A model generated the notes under the pieces. That model searched no databases. It was not told the origin of the DNA and saw only the letters and a list, made by a program, of their open reading frames with translations. Source: Artemia franciscana (lineage: Eukaryota > Arthropoda > Branchiopoda > Anostraca > Artemiidae). From it: DNA of 64,000 nt. This document shows, in pieces, positions 9,915 through 22,268 of the stretch. The stretch covers positions 23,146,486 to 23,210,485 of the forward strand of contig NC_088864.1 in the NCBI RefSeq assembly GCF_032884065.1, given 5' to 3'. The position numbers were made by a program, and so were the translations under genes. Within the stretch, counting starts at the first letter, position 1. Each line of letters opens with the position of its first letter.

Positions 9915-12900
9915 ATGAAAGGCGGTCTGCCTACAAATCCGGCCTTTTAGGTGGCCTAACCACTCTGCCGCTGCGGGTTTGCGGCATCACCTTTGATGTA
10001 GTGGTAGGGGATTTAGTCCCTGTGGCTGGGCAGTCGGGAGCGGCATTTTCAGGCGTAGGCACGATGGTTGGTGGGACAAGGGGTGGGTCAGAAGGTGAAC
10101 CTTCTTCTCTTGGTAACGGAGCATTTCTTGGCGAGGTTTCGATGTCTGTGCGGATTGGCTGGGGTGATTCGGTTAAGATGGGCTGGGATATGTCATTGCT
10201 TTCGTCCTGTGTGGTGGACTGGATTCTGACCTCTTCCTTGGCTACGGGAAAGGAATGGCGGGAGATATGGACTCTATTTCGTTGAAGCCTGGAACCGTCT
10301 TCTGTCTCCACTACGTATGATCTGGGGTTCTCATGGCATGATGTGATTTTCGCTTTGGTCCAGGGGCCGTTTGTTTTCTTCTGGATAAAAACTTGGTCTT
10401 CCAGTTGAGGTTCACGTAGCGGTTTCACAGTCTTATCGTGATAGCGTTTCTGTCTTTCCTGTTCCTTCGATCTGTGTTGTAGGAAGGTCTGAAGGGGGGT
10501 GACTCTTGGTTTTAGCTGGTTGTATGTTGATGGTAGGACTGACCGTAGCTGTCGGCTCATGAGGAGTTGAGCAGGTGAGGCATGGCCGTCAACTGGGCTG
10601 TTTCTATATTCTAGAAGTGCAATATGTGGGTCGTTTCCACTTTCTTTCGCTTTGGTTAGTATCCGTTTTCAGGTTTGTACTGATTTCTCCACCAGACCGT
10701 TTGATCTCGGATAGATGGGGCTGGAGGTTTTCAGACTAATTCCCCACTCTTGCGCAAAATCTCGGAACTCTTGTGAGAAAAGTTGTGAGCCGTTGTCTGA
10801 AGTTATCAGCTGAGGGATTCCGAAACGTGCGAAGTTGGCTTTCAGTTTGTCGATGATTGCGGTTGATGTCTGACTTGACAATTTGTCTATTTCAAAGTAT
10901 CTGCTATAATAGTCGGCAGTGATGAGATAGCAGGTCTTGTTCCAGTCGAAAAGGTCAATGCCAATGTGTTGCCATGGGAGTGAGGGCGGCTGGTTGCTAA
11001 TCAACGGTTCCTTTTGATTATTTGCTGCAAATTTAGCACATGTTTCACAGTTTTGGACGAAGGACTCAATGTCAGCGTTCATCCCTGGCCAGTACACAAT
11101 CATCCGGGCGCGCTGTTTGGTTTTGTCGATCCCAAGGTGTGCTGAGTGTAGCTGATGAATTATGTTGGTTCTGAGAGGATGGGGTACGACGATTCGTTGA
11201 CCTTTCAAAACTAACCCATCGTGGATTGCTAGTTCGTCTTTGATATTCCAGAATCGAACGGCATCTGTTGGGCACGACTGGCGTGTACCGGGCCATCCTT
11301 TGAGTATGAGTTCTTTGACTGCCTTGAGTTGAGTGTCTTTTTCTGTCTCGCGGCGTATTTCGTCTAGTTTGGAGTCGCTCACTGGCAAGGATTTCATCAC
11401 TGTATGCACAAAAACTTCGATGTCATTCTGCATTTTGGTATCAACGTCTGACAGGTGTAGTCGAGAGAGTGCATCTGGGACTGGGATATCTGACCCCGGG
11501 CTATAGTGTACTTCGATGTCGTATGGCTGGATCTGAATCATCATTCGCTGTAGTCGTGCTGGTGCCGTATGGAGTGGTCGTGATAAGATGGTCTCTAATG
11601 GGCGATGATCTGTTGTCACGATGGTTTTTCTTCCATAGATGTAGTGATGGAAGTGTTTGCACCCAAACACGATCGCATACAGTTCCTTCTCTAGTTGAGA
11701 ATAGTTCTGTTCAGTCGTGCTAAGGGCCCTAGATGCAAATCCTACGATCTTCCCATTTGAGGAGAGCTCAGTTCCAAGTCCATGCTTTGAAGCGTCAACC
11801 TTGAGTTCGACCACTTTGCATTTATGGTCGAAGAAAGCTAGATTTTCTGAAATGCAGCTCTTGATCTCTTTCATACTTGCTTCGTGATCGGTTTCCCATC
11901 TGAAATCGGTGGCTTTAGTAAGATCTCTCAGTGGCTTATTTTTCGAGGATAGGTCGGGTATGTATTTCGATAGGAAGTTGAGCATTCCTAAAAGTGTCTG
12001 TAGCTCTTCTTTAGACTGTGGGCTTGGCATGTCTTGTATAGCCCTAATCTTTTCTGGGTCTGGTTTTATCCCGTCTCTGCTAATGATATGTCCAAAGTAC
12101 TTGACTTTGTCTTTGGAAAATTCGCATTTTTCACTGTTGAAGCGGATTCCTTTTTCTCTGGCTCTTCCAAGAACGGCGGATAGTCTCTGGTCGTGCTCCT
12201 CGCGGTTCTTTCCATATACCAGAATATCATCTACAAGTATTCTGATACCTTCTAATCCTTCAAACGCCTCTTCCATTTTTCTCTGGAACTCGCCTTGCGC
12301 AGACACTAGGCCGAAGGGGTATCTCTTCCATCTGTATCGGCCGTAGATAGTGCTGAAGGTTGTATAGTATGAGGATCGCGTGGAAAGTGGGAGTATTTAG
12401 TAGCCTGAGCGGGCATCAAGCCTGCTGAATACTGCTGCTCCATCCAGTTCAGCAACGGCATCGTCGAAAGATGGGACCGGATACTAGGGGCGTTTTATCG
12501 CCATGTTCAGGTCAACAGGATCGATGCATAGTCTCACACCACCATCTTTTTTCTCCACCATGACCATGGCATTGACCCATTCTGTTGGCTCACTGACCTT
12601 TTCGATGATATCGAGACTTTCTAGGCGTTCCAACTCGGTCTTGAGCTTCTGCTTTAGGGCTAGCGGTATTTTCCTAGCTGGATGTACTGTGGGTGTTGCA
12701 TTGTCTTTTAAGTATATTTCACACTCTGTTTCGAGTTTGCCTATACCCTTGAAAACATCACTATATTCGCTGACTGGTGATTCTTCAATGTTCAGAACAA
12801 GCTTGATCAGGTTCATGTCTTCGCTTGCTTTATACCCAATTATAGGTGTGGTGTTTGACTCAACCACATAAAAGGTGAGTTGCTGTGTAGGCCCATTTTT

Positions 12901-13928
12901 GTAGTGACAAGGAATGTTGCAGACTCCTACATAGGGTATTGTCGATACACAGTAGCTGGTGAGGCGTTGCGTGGCTTTCAGCAGCTTTGGCTTTGGCGAC
13001 AGCTTGTCCAGGTACTGTGAAGGTAGGATGTTGATCTGAGCACCCGTATCGATCTTGAAATCAATGTGGATCTGCCCACAAACAGAAATCTCAGCAAAGA
13101 TTTCATCCTTGCTGGAGTCCTTGTTGATGGCATACAGGAACACCTCTGTTTCTTCCTGGTTGTACAGGTCACTGGTGAATGCTGGAGTGTTTGTGGCCTC
13201 ATTTCCAACGATATTCACCGCCTTACTTTTGCAGACTTTTGCAAAATGGTTCTGTCTTTTACACTTGGCACATGTTTTCCCTTTTGCAGGACACACATGC
13301 TGGGATGAGTAATTTCCGCCACAAAAGTAACACTCTGTCTTTTTAAGTGAGAAGCTGGAGCGACTCTTTGCAACAGCATCCACTTCTTGTTTTATTTCCT
13401 TTTGTTCGAATTTCTTTGGTTGTGCTTGAGTTGACTCGTGAGCTCGACATATTGTGACAGCTTGGGCCAGAGTAAGGCTGTCACCGACGGCTAATAGTTT
13501 TTCACGTAGTTTAAGATTTCTGACTCCACTAACTATTTTGTCTCTTACCATCTCACTTTCACTTAAGTATCCACATGGTTTAACTAGAATCTTGAGCTCT
13601 GTTATGTATTTGTCAGTACTTTCTGTGTCGTTCTGGTCTCTTTTCTGAAAAACATAGCGGGAGAACACTTGATTCTTTTTGGGGGCAGCATAGTCTCTAA
13701 ACTTCTTGAAGTAGATCTCGATTTTGTCCTTCTCTTCATCCGCAAGCTCAAAAGTGCTGAAGATTTCTCTGCCTTGTGCACCAACCCAGATTAAGAGGTA
13801 GGCACATGCTACTTTCTCAGACTTGTCAGCAAGGGGGCCTTGGCACATGAGCTTTGCGTGGTTTTCGAATGCGGTCCATTCTGAGTCGAGGTTGTCTGCA
13901 TTCCAGTTTATTGACGGGTGGGTGATCT

Positions 13929-13946
13929 CCATGACGTCTGACACCA
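13929..13946 (-). other. Primer binding site of the LTR element
   Basis: The minus strand reads TGGTGTCAGA... directly after the 5' LTR. From memory this matches the 3' end of animal tRNA-Leu; the tRNA identity is an inference. Confidence 0.65.
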
Positions 13947-14075
13947 TGTAGCATTTGACTATTTATAGTTTATTTATAAACCCAAGCACCTAGAACAAAT
14001 ACAAAATATAAGCACAAGCAAGCAATGTTAGGCACAACATAAGCATAAACAAGCGGGTTAGTCCATAATGCTGCA
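13947..14075 (-). repeat. LTR, right copy (5' LTR of minus-strand element)
   Basis: 129 bp, partner of 9772-9900, with the same TG...CA ends. Confidence 0.9.
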
Positions 14076-14080
14076 GTAGT
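14076..14080. repeat. Target-site duplication (right), GTAGT
   Basis: Identical to 9767-9771. Confidence 0.85.
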
Positions 14081-14279
14081 GAACAGTTCTTTTTGCCTTT
14101 ATTGGTTTTCGTGGGCTTTTCGTCTTGGTTATCTTTCTCTTCCTACGTTATTCTATAATTTGCTGCCTCCATATCCAAGCAAAGTATTTACAGCTTTAAT
14201 GCTAGAGTCAAATGCTCAAATCTACATTACACTTGGGATCTTCAAATTAACTCCCTTTTCATGATTATCCTTCTAATTT

Positions 14280-14560
14280 AAGATTGTAATGTCCTTTGAT
14301 GAAAAAAATACAAATAAAAATGATTATTTATGGATTGATTCTCGATCCCCTCTCGATATCCCTCATATTTCTGGTCTGCAAACTTTGAACACTTGGAACA
14401 AATGCAATGTACTTGGCGCTTCATGCATCTCAACTCAAATTTTAAACCAAACTTTCCAAATGGTAGTGCGTATAGAGTTGGGTGTTCTAGCGGTAAAATT
14501 TACATAGGTCGCACACCTCAACAACGTGATAAAAAAGATTATTGAATTAGCAACATTTTT
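14280..14560 (+). mobile_element. Penelope-like element, GIY-YIG endonuclease fragment
   Basis: The plus-strand frame ending near 14540 reads PNGSAYRVGCSSGKIYIGRT then PQQRDKK. This matches the N-terminal GIY-YIG motif (AYRVGC...IYIGRT) of the Penelope endonuclease. The upstream stretch is AT-rich and only partly open, and the downstream part is not recognisable. It is a short remnant just right of the LTR element, without its RT. It could be the same family as the C-terminal piece at 6.75 kb. Confidence 0.6.
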
Positions 14561-17500
14561 TAATAAAGCCCAGGACTCGTGTGCAACTACAAGCACCAAT
14601 TATGAATCTCCTTCGTATTTCTCGATTGGAACAATGTTCCACTTTCAAGCATAAAATTTACGGTTGGCCAATCAGAGTTACGAGCAAGGTTTTTTTTTTA
14701 ATTAGAAAATATAGAGACTGGAACTGAAGCTTTTCTACTTGCAAGATGAACCTTTCAAAACGTACAGACATATAGTTAATAACTAGTAGACAAGTCTTGG
14801 AAATTAGTTCCAATTCAATTTTCCGCTTTTGCAGTACAAGTGTGAGATCAAGATCCAGGAAAAATTTCCTTTACACATTTTCGCTCTTTTTATCGAAAGG
14901 TGTGACTATAGTGTGGATCTGGCACAGTGAATCAAGTAATAATCGTTACAGTAAAAGTGTGTAGAGTGATCATTACAGTTTGAACTATAGTCAGATGATA
15001 TTTGGCCTAACCTCCACCATTTTGTTCAATTTGAACACCAATTCTCGCTTGAACAATGTTGGAATCGCTGAAAGAAGGTTGTAAACGTTTTTAAAATTCA
15101 AAATTCATGTTTTTGAATTCCGTTATTAATATACTCACTAGGAAATTTTTACATAGATCTATAATCTTTTATGAATCTGCATATATAAAATTGAATATAT
15201 TTCTGTCTGTATACCCTGTATGCATTACGACCTTGTTCATCTGATCGCTAAGAAACTTCGAGATGTTGTTGAGTAGACTTTTACAAAGGTTTTGAAAAAG
15301 AGTAGACTTTTACAAGTGTTTTTCGAGAAGGAATTTTTTCATTGGGGAAATTCTCTTTAGGGGGAGGGAATACGCCAAACCCGAAAACATCAGGGATTAA
15401 TCGGTGACGAAGAAGTAGAATAAGACCGTTTTTTTCAAAACACTTTTTCGGCGAAACAAACCAAGGGCTGATGCATACATTCACGTTCCCAAAGCAGTTT
15501 CATGTCGCACACTCGTTATGCCATTTGTGTGTCCTTGAATATGCTTTCTTTTGAGATCGCAGCAACACGTGGCGGTTAAGCGCGGCAGTTCAATTTACAA
15601 CAATTTTCTTATGTATTTGTTCAAAATGAAAGAAGAAGCTCAAGAAAGAAGCTAAAATCAAAGGCTGCTGAAGTATTTCTTAGAGAAATGAAATCACATA
15701 GTAATATTCTCGACTCTTTTGATGTACTTGCTCCTTGGAATCTGAGTTTCAAGAACTGTAACTATTTATATACAACAATTTAGAAATTTTTTTGTATTAT
15801 TTTTTTTTGTATGCAGAAATGTATTACCTTTTTCGAGGGAGGGGAGGGTTTCTCTCACTCTGAAGTTTGTGTTTAAATTATGATTCCCTAAACCCAAGTA
15901 CTTTCGAACGTAAGTTTAAGATGGGCTAGAGACAAAAAGCTCTCGGCGTAATTTTCGGCCCCGAAAAATCCACCTCGTTCCAGGCAAAAATTTGAGATTC
16001 TTTTGCCTCTGGAAACGATTCCTGATAGGTTTGAGCTGATTAGACAGACAGTACCAAACATTACCACCAAACATTATTTTTATTAAAACCTCACTGTGGA
16101 TAACGGGCACTTTCCAGAGTAGGGATCGGCACCGTTTCTGTTTTTGGCTAAAGCAGAAACTGTAAAAAACGGTAATAAAAAAACGGAACTGAAACAGATT
16201 CTCAAAAACGGAGAAAAAACGGAATTCCATTTCTTTTTTCCGTTTTTTTTTACCGAAAAACAGAAACGGGCTGTTTTTTCTATTTAATGGTCGTTTTAAC
16301 AGATATTTCCGTTTTTTCCTAGTTTTTTGGTTTAGTTTAGGTCTAGTTTAGACCAAAAATTACCCCCAAAATGGCCAAACAGACCGCAGTTTACCCCCCC
16401 CCCCAGCTGAAATTTAGTTTCTCCTAATATCTTTTCAAAACTAAAGATAAGTCTGCATAATTCAAGCATCAACAGAAGCAGATCAGTTTTTCTAGTTTTA
16501 TTTATCTTTATAGTGCTATAAAGTACTTTTATAGTACTTCTTTAGTACTAAGTAGTACCTTTATGGTACCAAATGTTTATTTTTTAGTTTTTACTGTCAT
16601 TTTCTCTTGATTTGGGAAAACTGGCTTCAACTTTGCCCTCTCCCCAGATTTTGAGGAGATTACGCCACTGTTTATCACCCCCACCCTACCCCTAACTTAC
16701 AAATATATAGCCAAAATTTGCTTCTAAAATATTATATTTTCATAATACTTAGGTACATTTCATCAGGATTAACCAAACTTCACTTCTTGAGTGAGGTGGG
16801 TATAAGAGATGAGTACCTATATAGCATAAATTGTAAAGACATCCACGCTGGCACATGGTCCTTGATCATGTAAATTGTAAGTTAAGTAGCTGTTTATTTT
16901 CTTGTTTTAAGGCTTTGTTTTCTTTTTACTTTTTGAACTATTAGTTTAAATTTTGCTGGGTATTCTAGTTCTTTTAAACTTTCGGTCAAACGTTCTATTT
17001 CTGGACAAAGTACCGTGAAAATCTATCGGATGTGTCTGCAATTTTTCTTCGGTATTATTGGTCTTATTTTATTATTCTTTGCTTAAAATTCTTGAGTTAT
17101 TTTTGTTCTTCAACATCGTTTCACTTAATCTATTTGAAATTATTTCTTTACCAATTTATGCTTCTTTTGTGCTGAGGTCTTTTTTTTCCACAATCCGTTT
17201 TTTCACTTACAATACTGGCTAGATTCCATACCTGAATGTAAACGCATAATCCAGACGGGTCTAAAACTGAGCAAAACGACAAAAGAAAATATGGATATAT
17301 TATACAAATTAAATCTCGTCAGGTTCTTTCCTATTCCGAACAAAATATCGGCAATGTCAATTTAACATAAAAGGAGAACGCCTACACTTATTCACACTTT
17401 CGACCAAGTTAATGTACCAGCTTTTGTTTATGAGAAAATTAACTAAAAAGCTAATGTTCTTGTTTTTAACCCACTTTTTCTTTATACGAGGTGTCCCTAT

Positions 17501-18330
17501 TCGCTAATAGCTATTATATTGGTCTATTTGCTTCATGTTGTCACGCATTGACTGATAGCTTACATGTGAAAGTTTTACCACTCTTGACGTTACCATCCTT
17601 CTTCATTTTATATGCCCGCGAAGCATATGAAGCAGTTTGGGTATAAAATAAAAGCATTCAAGAAATTAGTTAGTTCTATGATTCTTCAGAATAATACTAC
17701 ATCATAACACTTAATCTCTCTATCTAAGGATATGATTTCAAAATTGGTAAGAGGACTTTTTGTATCTTCAGTAAATGATCCAAAGAGTAGAAGCAAAAAA
17801 AATAATTAAATAGCTTATATTAAAGATATAGTATAAAAAACGTAAACATAAAAGAATTGCAAAAAGGGAAAGAACGAAACCAGCGAGTTTAAAAGAAATG
17901 GCAACAAAAAAAAAAGACACGAAGAAAAATTAAAACAACAAAACACATGAGTGTGCAGTCAGCCTAATTAGGATGGGATTCGAAGCTAGTAAGATTTACG
18001 CATTAAATTCGTAAAGCAACATAAAATTACTAAGCGTCACAACACAAGCCCTTCAAGGACACATCGTCAAAACGGTCGAACATACCTTAAGTTGACTCTT
18101 TTAAAACGAATGTGTACTAAATAACAATACTCGCACCATGTAAGGTAGACAGTTAATAGGAGCTACCACTGTGCATCGCGAATAAATTACTTTGTCTGCA
18201 GCTAACAATGTCATATTCTTTTGTAATTGTTGTTTCCCTACCTGTGGTTTCATTACTTTTGAAGTGAATCCTTCACATTACTGAGAAGGATGCCTAAAAC
18301 TTAATGTTAATCTCAATTGTGGTTAGTTGG
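14561..18330. other. No gene recognised; low-complexity patches
   Basis: Long AT-rich tract. A patch of poly-T/poly-A 'cgtttttt/aaaaaacgg' inverted segments lies at 16115-16320, beginning with CAGAGTAGGGATCGGCAC, which looks like a hAT-type terminus, but no partner end was found. Short open frames at 15281-15484 and 15888-16230 (minus) have no recognisable content. Confidence 0.5.
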
Positions 18331-18337
18331 ATGTGAA

Positions 18338-18344
18338 TATATAA
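18338..18344 (+). promoter_or_regulatory. TATA-like box, candidate promoter of the GY-rich gene
   Basis: TATATAA lies 78 bp upstream of a candidate start codon at 18416, about 1.3 kb before the first supported exon. It is common in AT-rich DNA, so the evidence is weak. Confidence 0.2.
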
Positions 18345-18415
18345 CAGGCTTAGGGCTTGTTCAAAATTTTTAAACAAATAGGCCTGTAGTATCTCCATTT
18401 AGGTAGTAAGGGAAC

Positions 18416-18439
18416 ATGGAGCTGAAAATCGCATTGGAA
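18416..18439 (+). CDS. Candidate first exon of the GY-rich secreted protein gene
   Basis: ATG GAG CTG AAA ATC GCA TTG GAA is followed by GTAACA, a possible donor, and would join in phase 0 to the exon at 19675. It would give a start of MELKIALE before TLVAIAICGLAALAAG. Against it, two acidic residues in the N-terminal part of a signal peptide are unusual, and MK joined directly to TLVA would be more typical. Transcript data would decide. This is the best local candidate, not a firm call. Confidence 0.2.
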
Positions 18440-19438
18440 GTAACAGCCCCCACGTCAATCTCTTATTTGAAGTAAGTTATTAGAGACAAGGGAAGTCTGT
18501 CTAAAGTTCCCTATATTAACAACAAGGTAGGAGGACTTGACGTGATCATTTAGCCTCTTTCGTATCTACTTTTCTCTTTGAATTTAGTTAGTTCAACAAA
18601 TTATTTCTCTATATATGGGTTTCCTGAAAGTCATATATGGTTTTATTCCGGCAATAAATATACCAGAGTACTGATTGATCGATATTATTTATTTAATCCT
18701 TCATCCTTGTCATTTAAAGGTCAATACGGGTTTACAGACTGATCCAGAAGGATATTTCCTTTGAAACAAATTTTCGGATTTCTATGTCAAAATTCTGCCC
18801 TAAGAAAGATCTATAATTGAATAAACCTGCATGGTACCTCTGAATCACCTGATCAATAAATAAAAAAGTACACACATCCCTACAGCTAAATAGGCCCATA
18901 CCTATAATAAATCTGACCATTTGGAAATGCTTGTATTTAAGATCTAAATAAAATATATTTCTTAAAACAGGCAGGTACGAAGATTTGACAGGTCGGAGAG
19001 GGGAGAGATTGATTAGAAAAGTGTAAAAGAGGACCAGTCACATGAAAAAACACAGGAAAGGTTGTACAAATACCTTTAAGATCAGACTCCGTTATATTTT
19101 AAACGGCATATATACCCTAAAGGTAAAAACAATTAACAAATCGCAAAGTGTATCAGTGAAAATATATAATTATTACCAGATTTAAATCCCAAATCGAACC
19201 AGAAAATAGTGTAGCCTAATAAAACCTTTGAACCATCTTGTTCCTCCTGGGCTCTCGGGATCATTATTTGTGCCTTGTTCAATAAAAAAAGAATTAATTT
19301 AATATTCGTATAGTGTCACTTAAGAAATGTAAGAAAATACTACGTAAAAAAAACTGGATGTGAGAACAACATACAAATAAAAAAAAAAGGTAAGACATAA
19401 GAATTTTTGCCATTTTGACGTTTTTACTTGGCTGTGTT

Positions 19439-19631
19439 CAAGGCCGTATCCAAGGGAAGGGTGGGAAGTTTGACCCCCCCCCAAAAAAAAAATGTTTGTC
19501 CGCTCGTAAAACGTAAAAAAGATGTATAACCAAATTTTTCGTGCATTTTGAAATTTTTTGTACCCCCACTCCGAAAAAAAAAAACACTTTTGTTAAATCC
19601 TCCCCCCAAAAAAATCCTGGATACGGCCCTG
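19439..19631. mobile_element. hAT-like MITE just upstream of a coding exon
   Basis: 193-bp element with inverted ends CAAGGCCGTATCCAAGG (left) and CAGGGCCGTATCCAGG (right, read inward). It is flanked by 8-bp near-identical direct repeats GCTGTGTT (19431-19438) and GTTGTGTT (19632-19639). The 8-bp duplication and CAG-type ends fit hAT elements. The interior is C/A-run rich and has no transposase. It ends only 43 bp before the splice acceptor of the exon at 19675. A related right end (ATACGGCCCTG) is seen at 47283. Confidence 0.75.
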
Positions 19632-19674
19632 GTTGTGTTGATGTTTAGGAACTTACCAATTACTTTTCTTTTAG

Positions 19675-19839
19675 ACTCTTGTTGCAATTGCCATTTGTGG
19701 TCTCGCAGCCTTAGCAGCTGGAATGCCACAACAGGAAGCAGCTCCATCCTATGAGTCAGCATCTGCATACAAACAGCCTTCATATTCACAGTCATACTCA
19801 CCTTCCTATAAAGGACCTGATGGAAGAGTAAAAATTCAG
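19675..19839 (+). CDS. GY-rich secreted protein, exon with signal peptide
   Basis: The exon follows a pyrimidine-rich acceptor (cttttcttttag) and ends at CAG before GTAAAA. It encodes 55 residues. The first 16 (TLVAIAICGLAALAAG) are a typical signal-peptide core with a likely cleavage near AAG-MPQQ. The rest is rich in S, Y, P and Q (SYSQSYSPSYKGPDGRVKIQ). It joins in phase 0 to the exon at 22269, giving the continuous motif DGRVKIQVYRGP. The mature product would be a secreted extracellular or cuticle-type structural protein. The sequence matches no named cuticle family that I can recall (no Rebers-Riddiford consensus). The start codon must lie in an upstream exon; the frame is open into the acceptor and lacks an initial ATG. 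The minus-strand open frame over this region is a shadow. Confidence 0.8.
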
Positions 19840-22268
19840 GTAAAACCATTACAGAAAAGAAAGATTAACTTTTATATTATAGAACTTTAGCTCTGATCCA
19901 GAACTTGAAGATTGAATTCTAAGGCAGTAGATGTGTGAAGCTATTTTTCCATAAGGTATTCTCAGTGAATTAAAAAAAAAGTTAACATCTGCTTTCATTT
20001 ATTGTTTTTTTAAGTAAAAGAGAAGAAATGAATGAACACAAAAACAGTCGTTGGATGATGCCCTTACTTAAATTTAACTTATCTAGCGTGTCTCTTAATT
20101 TGATTTATTCCTCTCTATCAACCCACAATCGAAAACAAATCTTAGAATAGGGAGGTCGCACTAGCATGAGAGCCCAGTCTTGTGTGGGTGCCCGACTGTA
20201 TCACTTTACGTCCAGCATTTTAACTTCAACCTTTTATGATGCAAGGATAAAGGATAAAGAGTCTTCAGAGCCATTGCTGGCCCATAGAACGTCGAATTGT
20301 CGCTTCAGTTGCTGGGCCTTTTTTTGGGGGGACAATTTAATTTAAAACATTCCTAAAGCATCAAAAAATATCCATGAAAAAATATCGGGGAATCACGTCT
20401 ATATCCTTCCCAATTGCTCTTTGCTCTCGCAGATAAATTGAAAAACTCATTTGCTTAAGCTTTTTCGTTCTCCCAAATTTTTTTAATGAACATCGCTGAT
20501 AAGGATCTGAGACTAAGAGCGGATAGTTTTAAGATTGATTGATTAGAGACTAAGATTGATAGGTTTTTCCGGAGTGTTTGGGTCAACAGCAAAAATTAAA
20601 AAACTTAAAATAAAGGTCACCCCAATTTTTTCAGCTTGCTTGTTTGTGCTTACCCTAGTCCCCCCCCTATTTGAGGTATGATTGTAAGATATTTTTAATG
20701 CATAATTGAGATTAAATAATGGAAGTGTTAAAAAAATTATTATTCTAGTTGACAAAGGAAATGGTTGAAAATTTGGAGTGCTTTTTCTTTTTCTTATTCT
20801 GTGTGTTACCTGGACGTTTAACTTTATAGTTTTATTGCTACTTGGCATACGAAATAAAAAATAGGAAAATGATTTGATTATTAAAACAATACTATCGAAC
20901 TAGGGTCCAATTTTGTACTAAAAACATAAAAACTTCATCTGCTTATTAAATTCCATTTTGCAGATTAACGCCCAACTTTAGCTTCTTCAATTTTAATTAA
21001 TTCAGTTTTTTATGATTTTTTAAGATAAACAATATTTACTCCTAAAAATAAACTATCACGAGTGCTGCCGATCTGAAGTGGCATTTTTGAATCCAAGTGA
21101 ACGCTGAAAAAACATTTAAAAACAGACTACAAAGTTAAAAAGATGGATGAATAATATAAATATGAAGTCGAAAATAGTAAAACGACACAAAAAATTGCCA
21201 TTGCTAAACGTAGTTCTTAGTGTTTTTACTAAGATTGGTCCAAAAACGTATATGATGGCTTGTTTTATAATTGATAGTTTACAGTCTAAACTTTTATTTT
21301 TTTTTCAAAAAGTTAAACTATTCAACAGTTAGATTATAATTTCTACCTTAATATTATGCATAAGGTTAAAAACAGCTGTTTTGTCAAAAACTAAATTTTA
21401 ACGACGCGCATAAACAAACTATAGACCGAAACCCTGCTAGTACAAATTCATTTTTTTTATTTTATATATATTGTTTTAGAATTTTGTAGTTTCCAGTTTA
21501 AACCTAACTTTCTCTGTTTAATTGTAATTTGTGCTAACTTCTTTTAGCATACTATCCTCCAGTGACAGCTTGGAAAATTCCTGCCAGACCAAACACTAAA
21601 TATTATCGAACTACCAAGTTTTGACATTTAACATCGATAACGTTCGAAGTTTTTGTCCGGGGAGAAGGAAGCTTGAAAAAGACGCGTTTTTGCCAACAAA
21701 GTGTTAAATAAACTTCCAAATATCACACAATTTCGCATATTTTTCGGGGGGGGGTGGGGTGACGCGTGTCTTCCAAGTTTTGTATTTTTCATCCTTCTTT
21801 TGTTTCTTCTTTTCTTTTGTTTTTCCCAACCTTTTCTTTTTTTTTCTTTTGTGGCTTATAACATAAAATATTAATAAACGGCTAAAAAAAAGTGGTACCA
21901 CTTTGTTATCCTTACTTATGAATACGTTTAGGAGGTTAGTCAAAACGAGTGATCTTGACCTCAAACGGATCACTTTCGGGATTGATCCAGTCCATTCCTC
22001 ATACAGGTATCTAAATAAGTCGGGTCAATAGTCCTCTGGCATCAGAAGTCTAACCACCATTTCATACTTATGAAACTTTGAATATAAACGACAGCAACAT
22101 GGCACATTTTCAACACAGCCGAACTGAGCAAAAACCTAATGCCGAATATAGAGGCAAATCCTTTTTTGGTTTTGGTTTTCTATGACGTTATATCTTGCTT
22201 AGATATTGGCTTCAACATTGCTCCGTCTGTCATATAAACGAGACTTTATATGAATTTCTCTCTTTTAG
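19840..22268 (+). other. Phase-0 intron of the GY-rich gene (2,429 bp)
   Basis: GT at 19840-19841 and AG at 22267-22268. AT-rich, with a G-run at 21745-21756 and poly-T near 21835. I see no further exon or recognisable gene; the short frames at 20543-20848 (minus) and 21147-21332 are not convincing. Confidence 0.75.

Larger units (their letters stand above)
9772..14075 (-). mobile_element. Ty3/Gypsy LTR retrotransposon fossil (probably Mag-like)
   Basis: A 4.3-kb element on the minus strand, bounded by 129-bp LTRs and a 5-bp target duplication. Parts in coding order: gag-like region with two CCHC zinc knuckles (about 13.95-13.1 kb), aspartic protease (around 13.05 kb), reverse transcriptase (about 12.7-11.85 kb), RNase H (about 11.85-11.5 kb), integrase with zinc-binding and DDE regions (about 11.2-10.65 kb), and a C-terminal basic, proline-rich tail (to about 9.93 kb). 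No envelope gene is seen. The paired zinc knuckles and overall organisation resemble the Mag clade, from memory. The element is broken, with roughly two or three breaks. The LTRs are about 95% identical, so it is old but not ancient. The open frames on the opposite strand within it are shadows. Confidence 0.93.

Noticed and set aside
16115-16320. hAT element starting CAGAGTAGGGATCGGCAC
   Set aside because: No matching opposite end or target duplication found; interior is homopolymer-rich.
17971-18000. tRNA-like GGGATTCGAAGC motif
   Set aside because: No cloverleaf arms or A box could be placed around it.
19424-19849. 141-codon minus-strand frame over the GY-rich exon
   Set aside because: Antisense shadow running from a spliced exon into the MITE.
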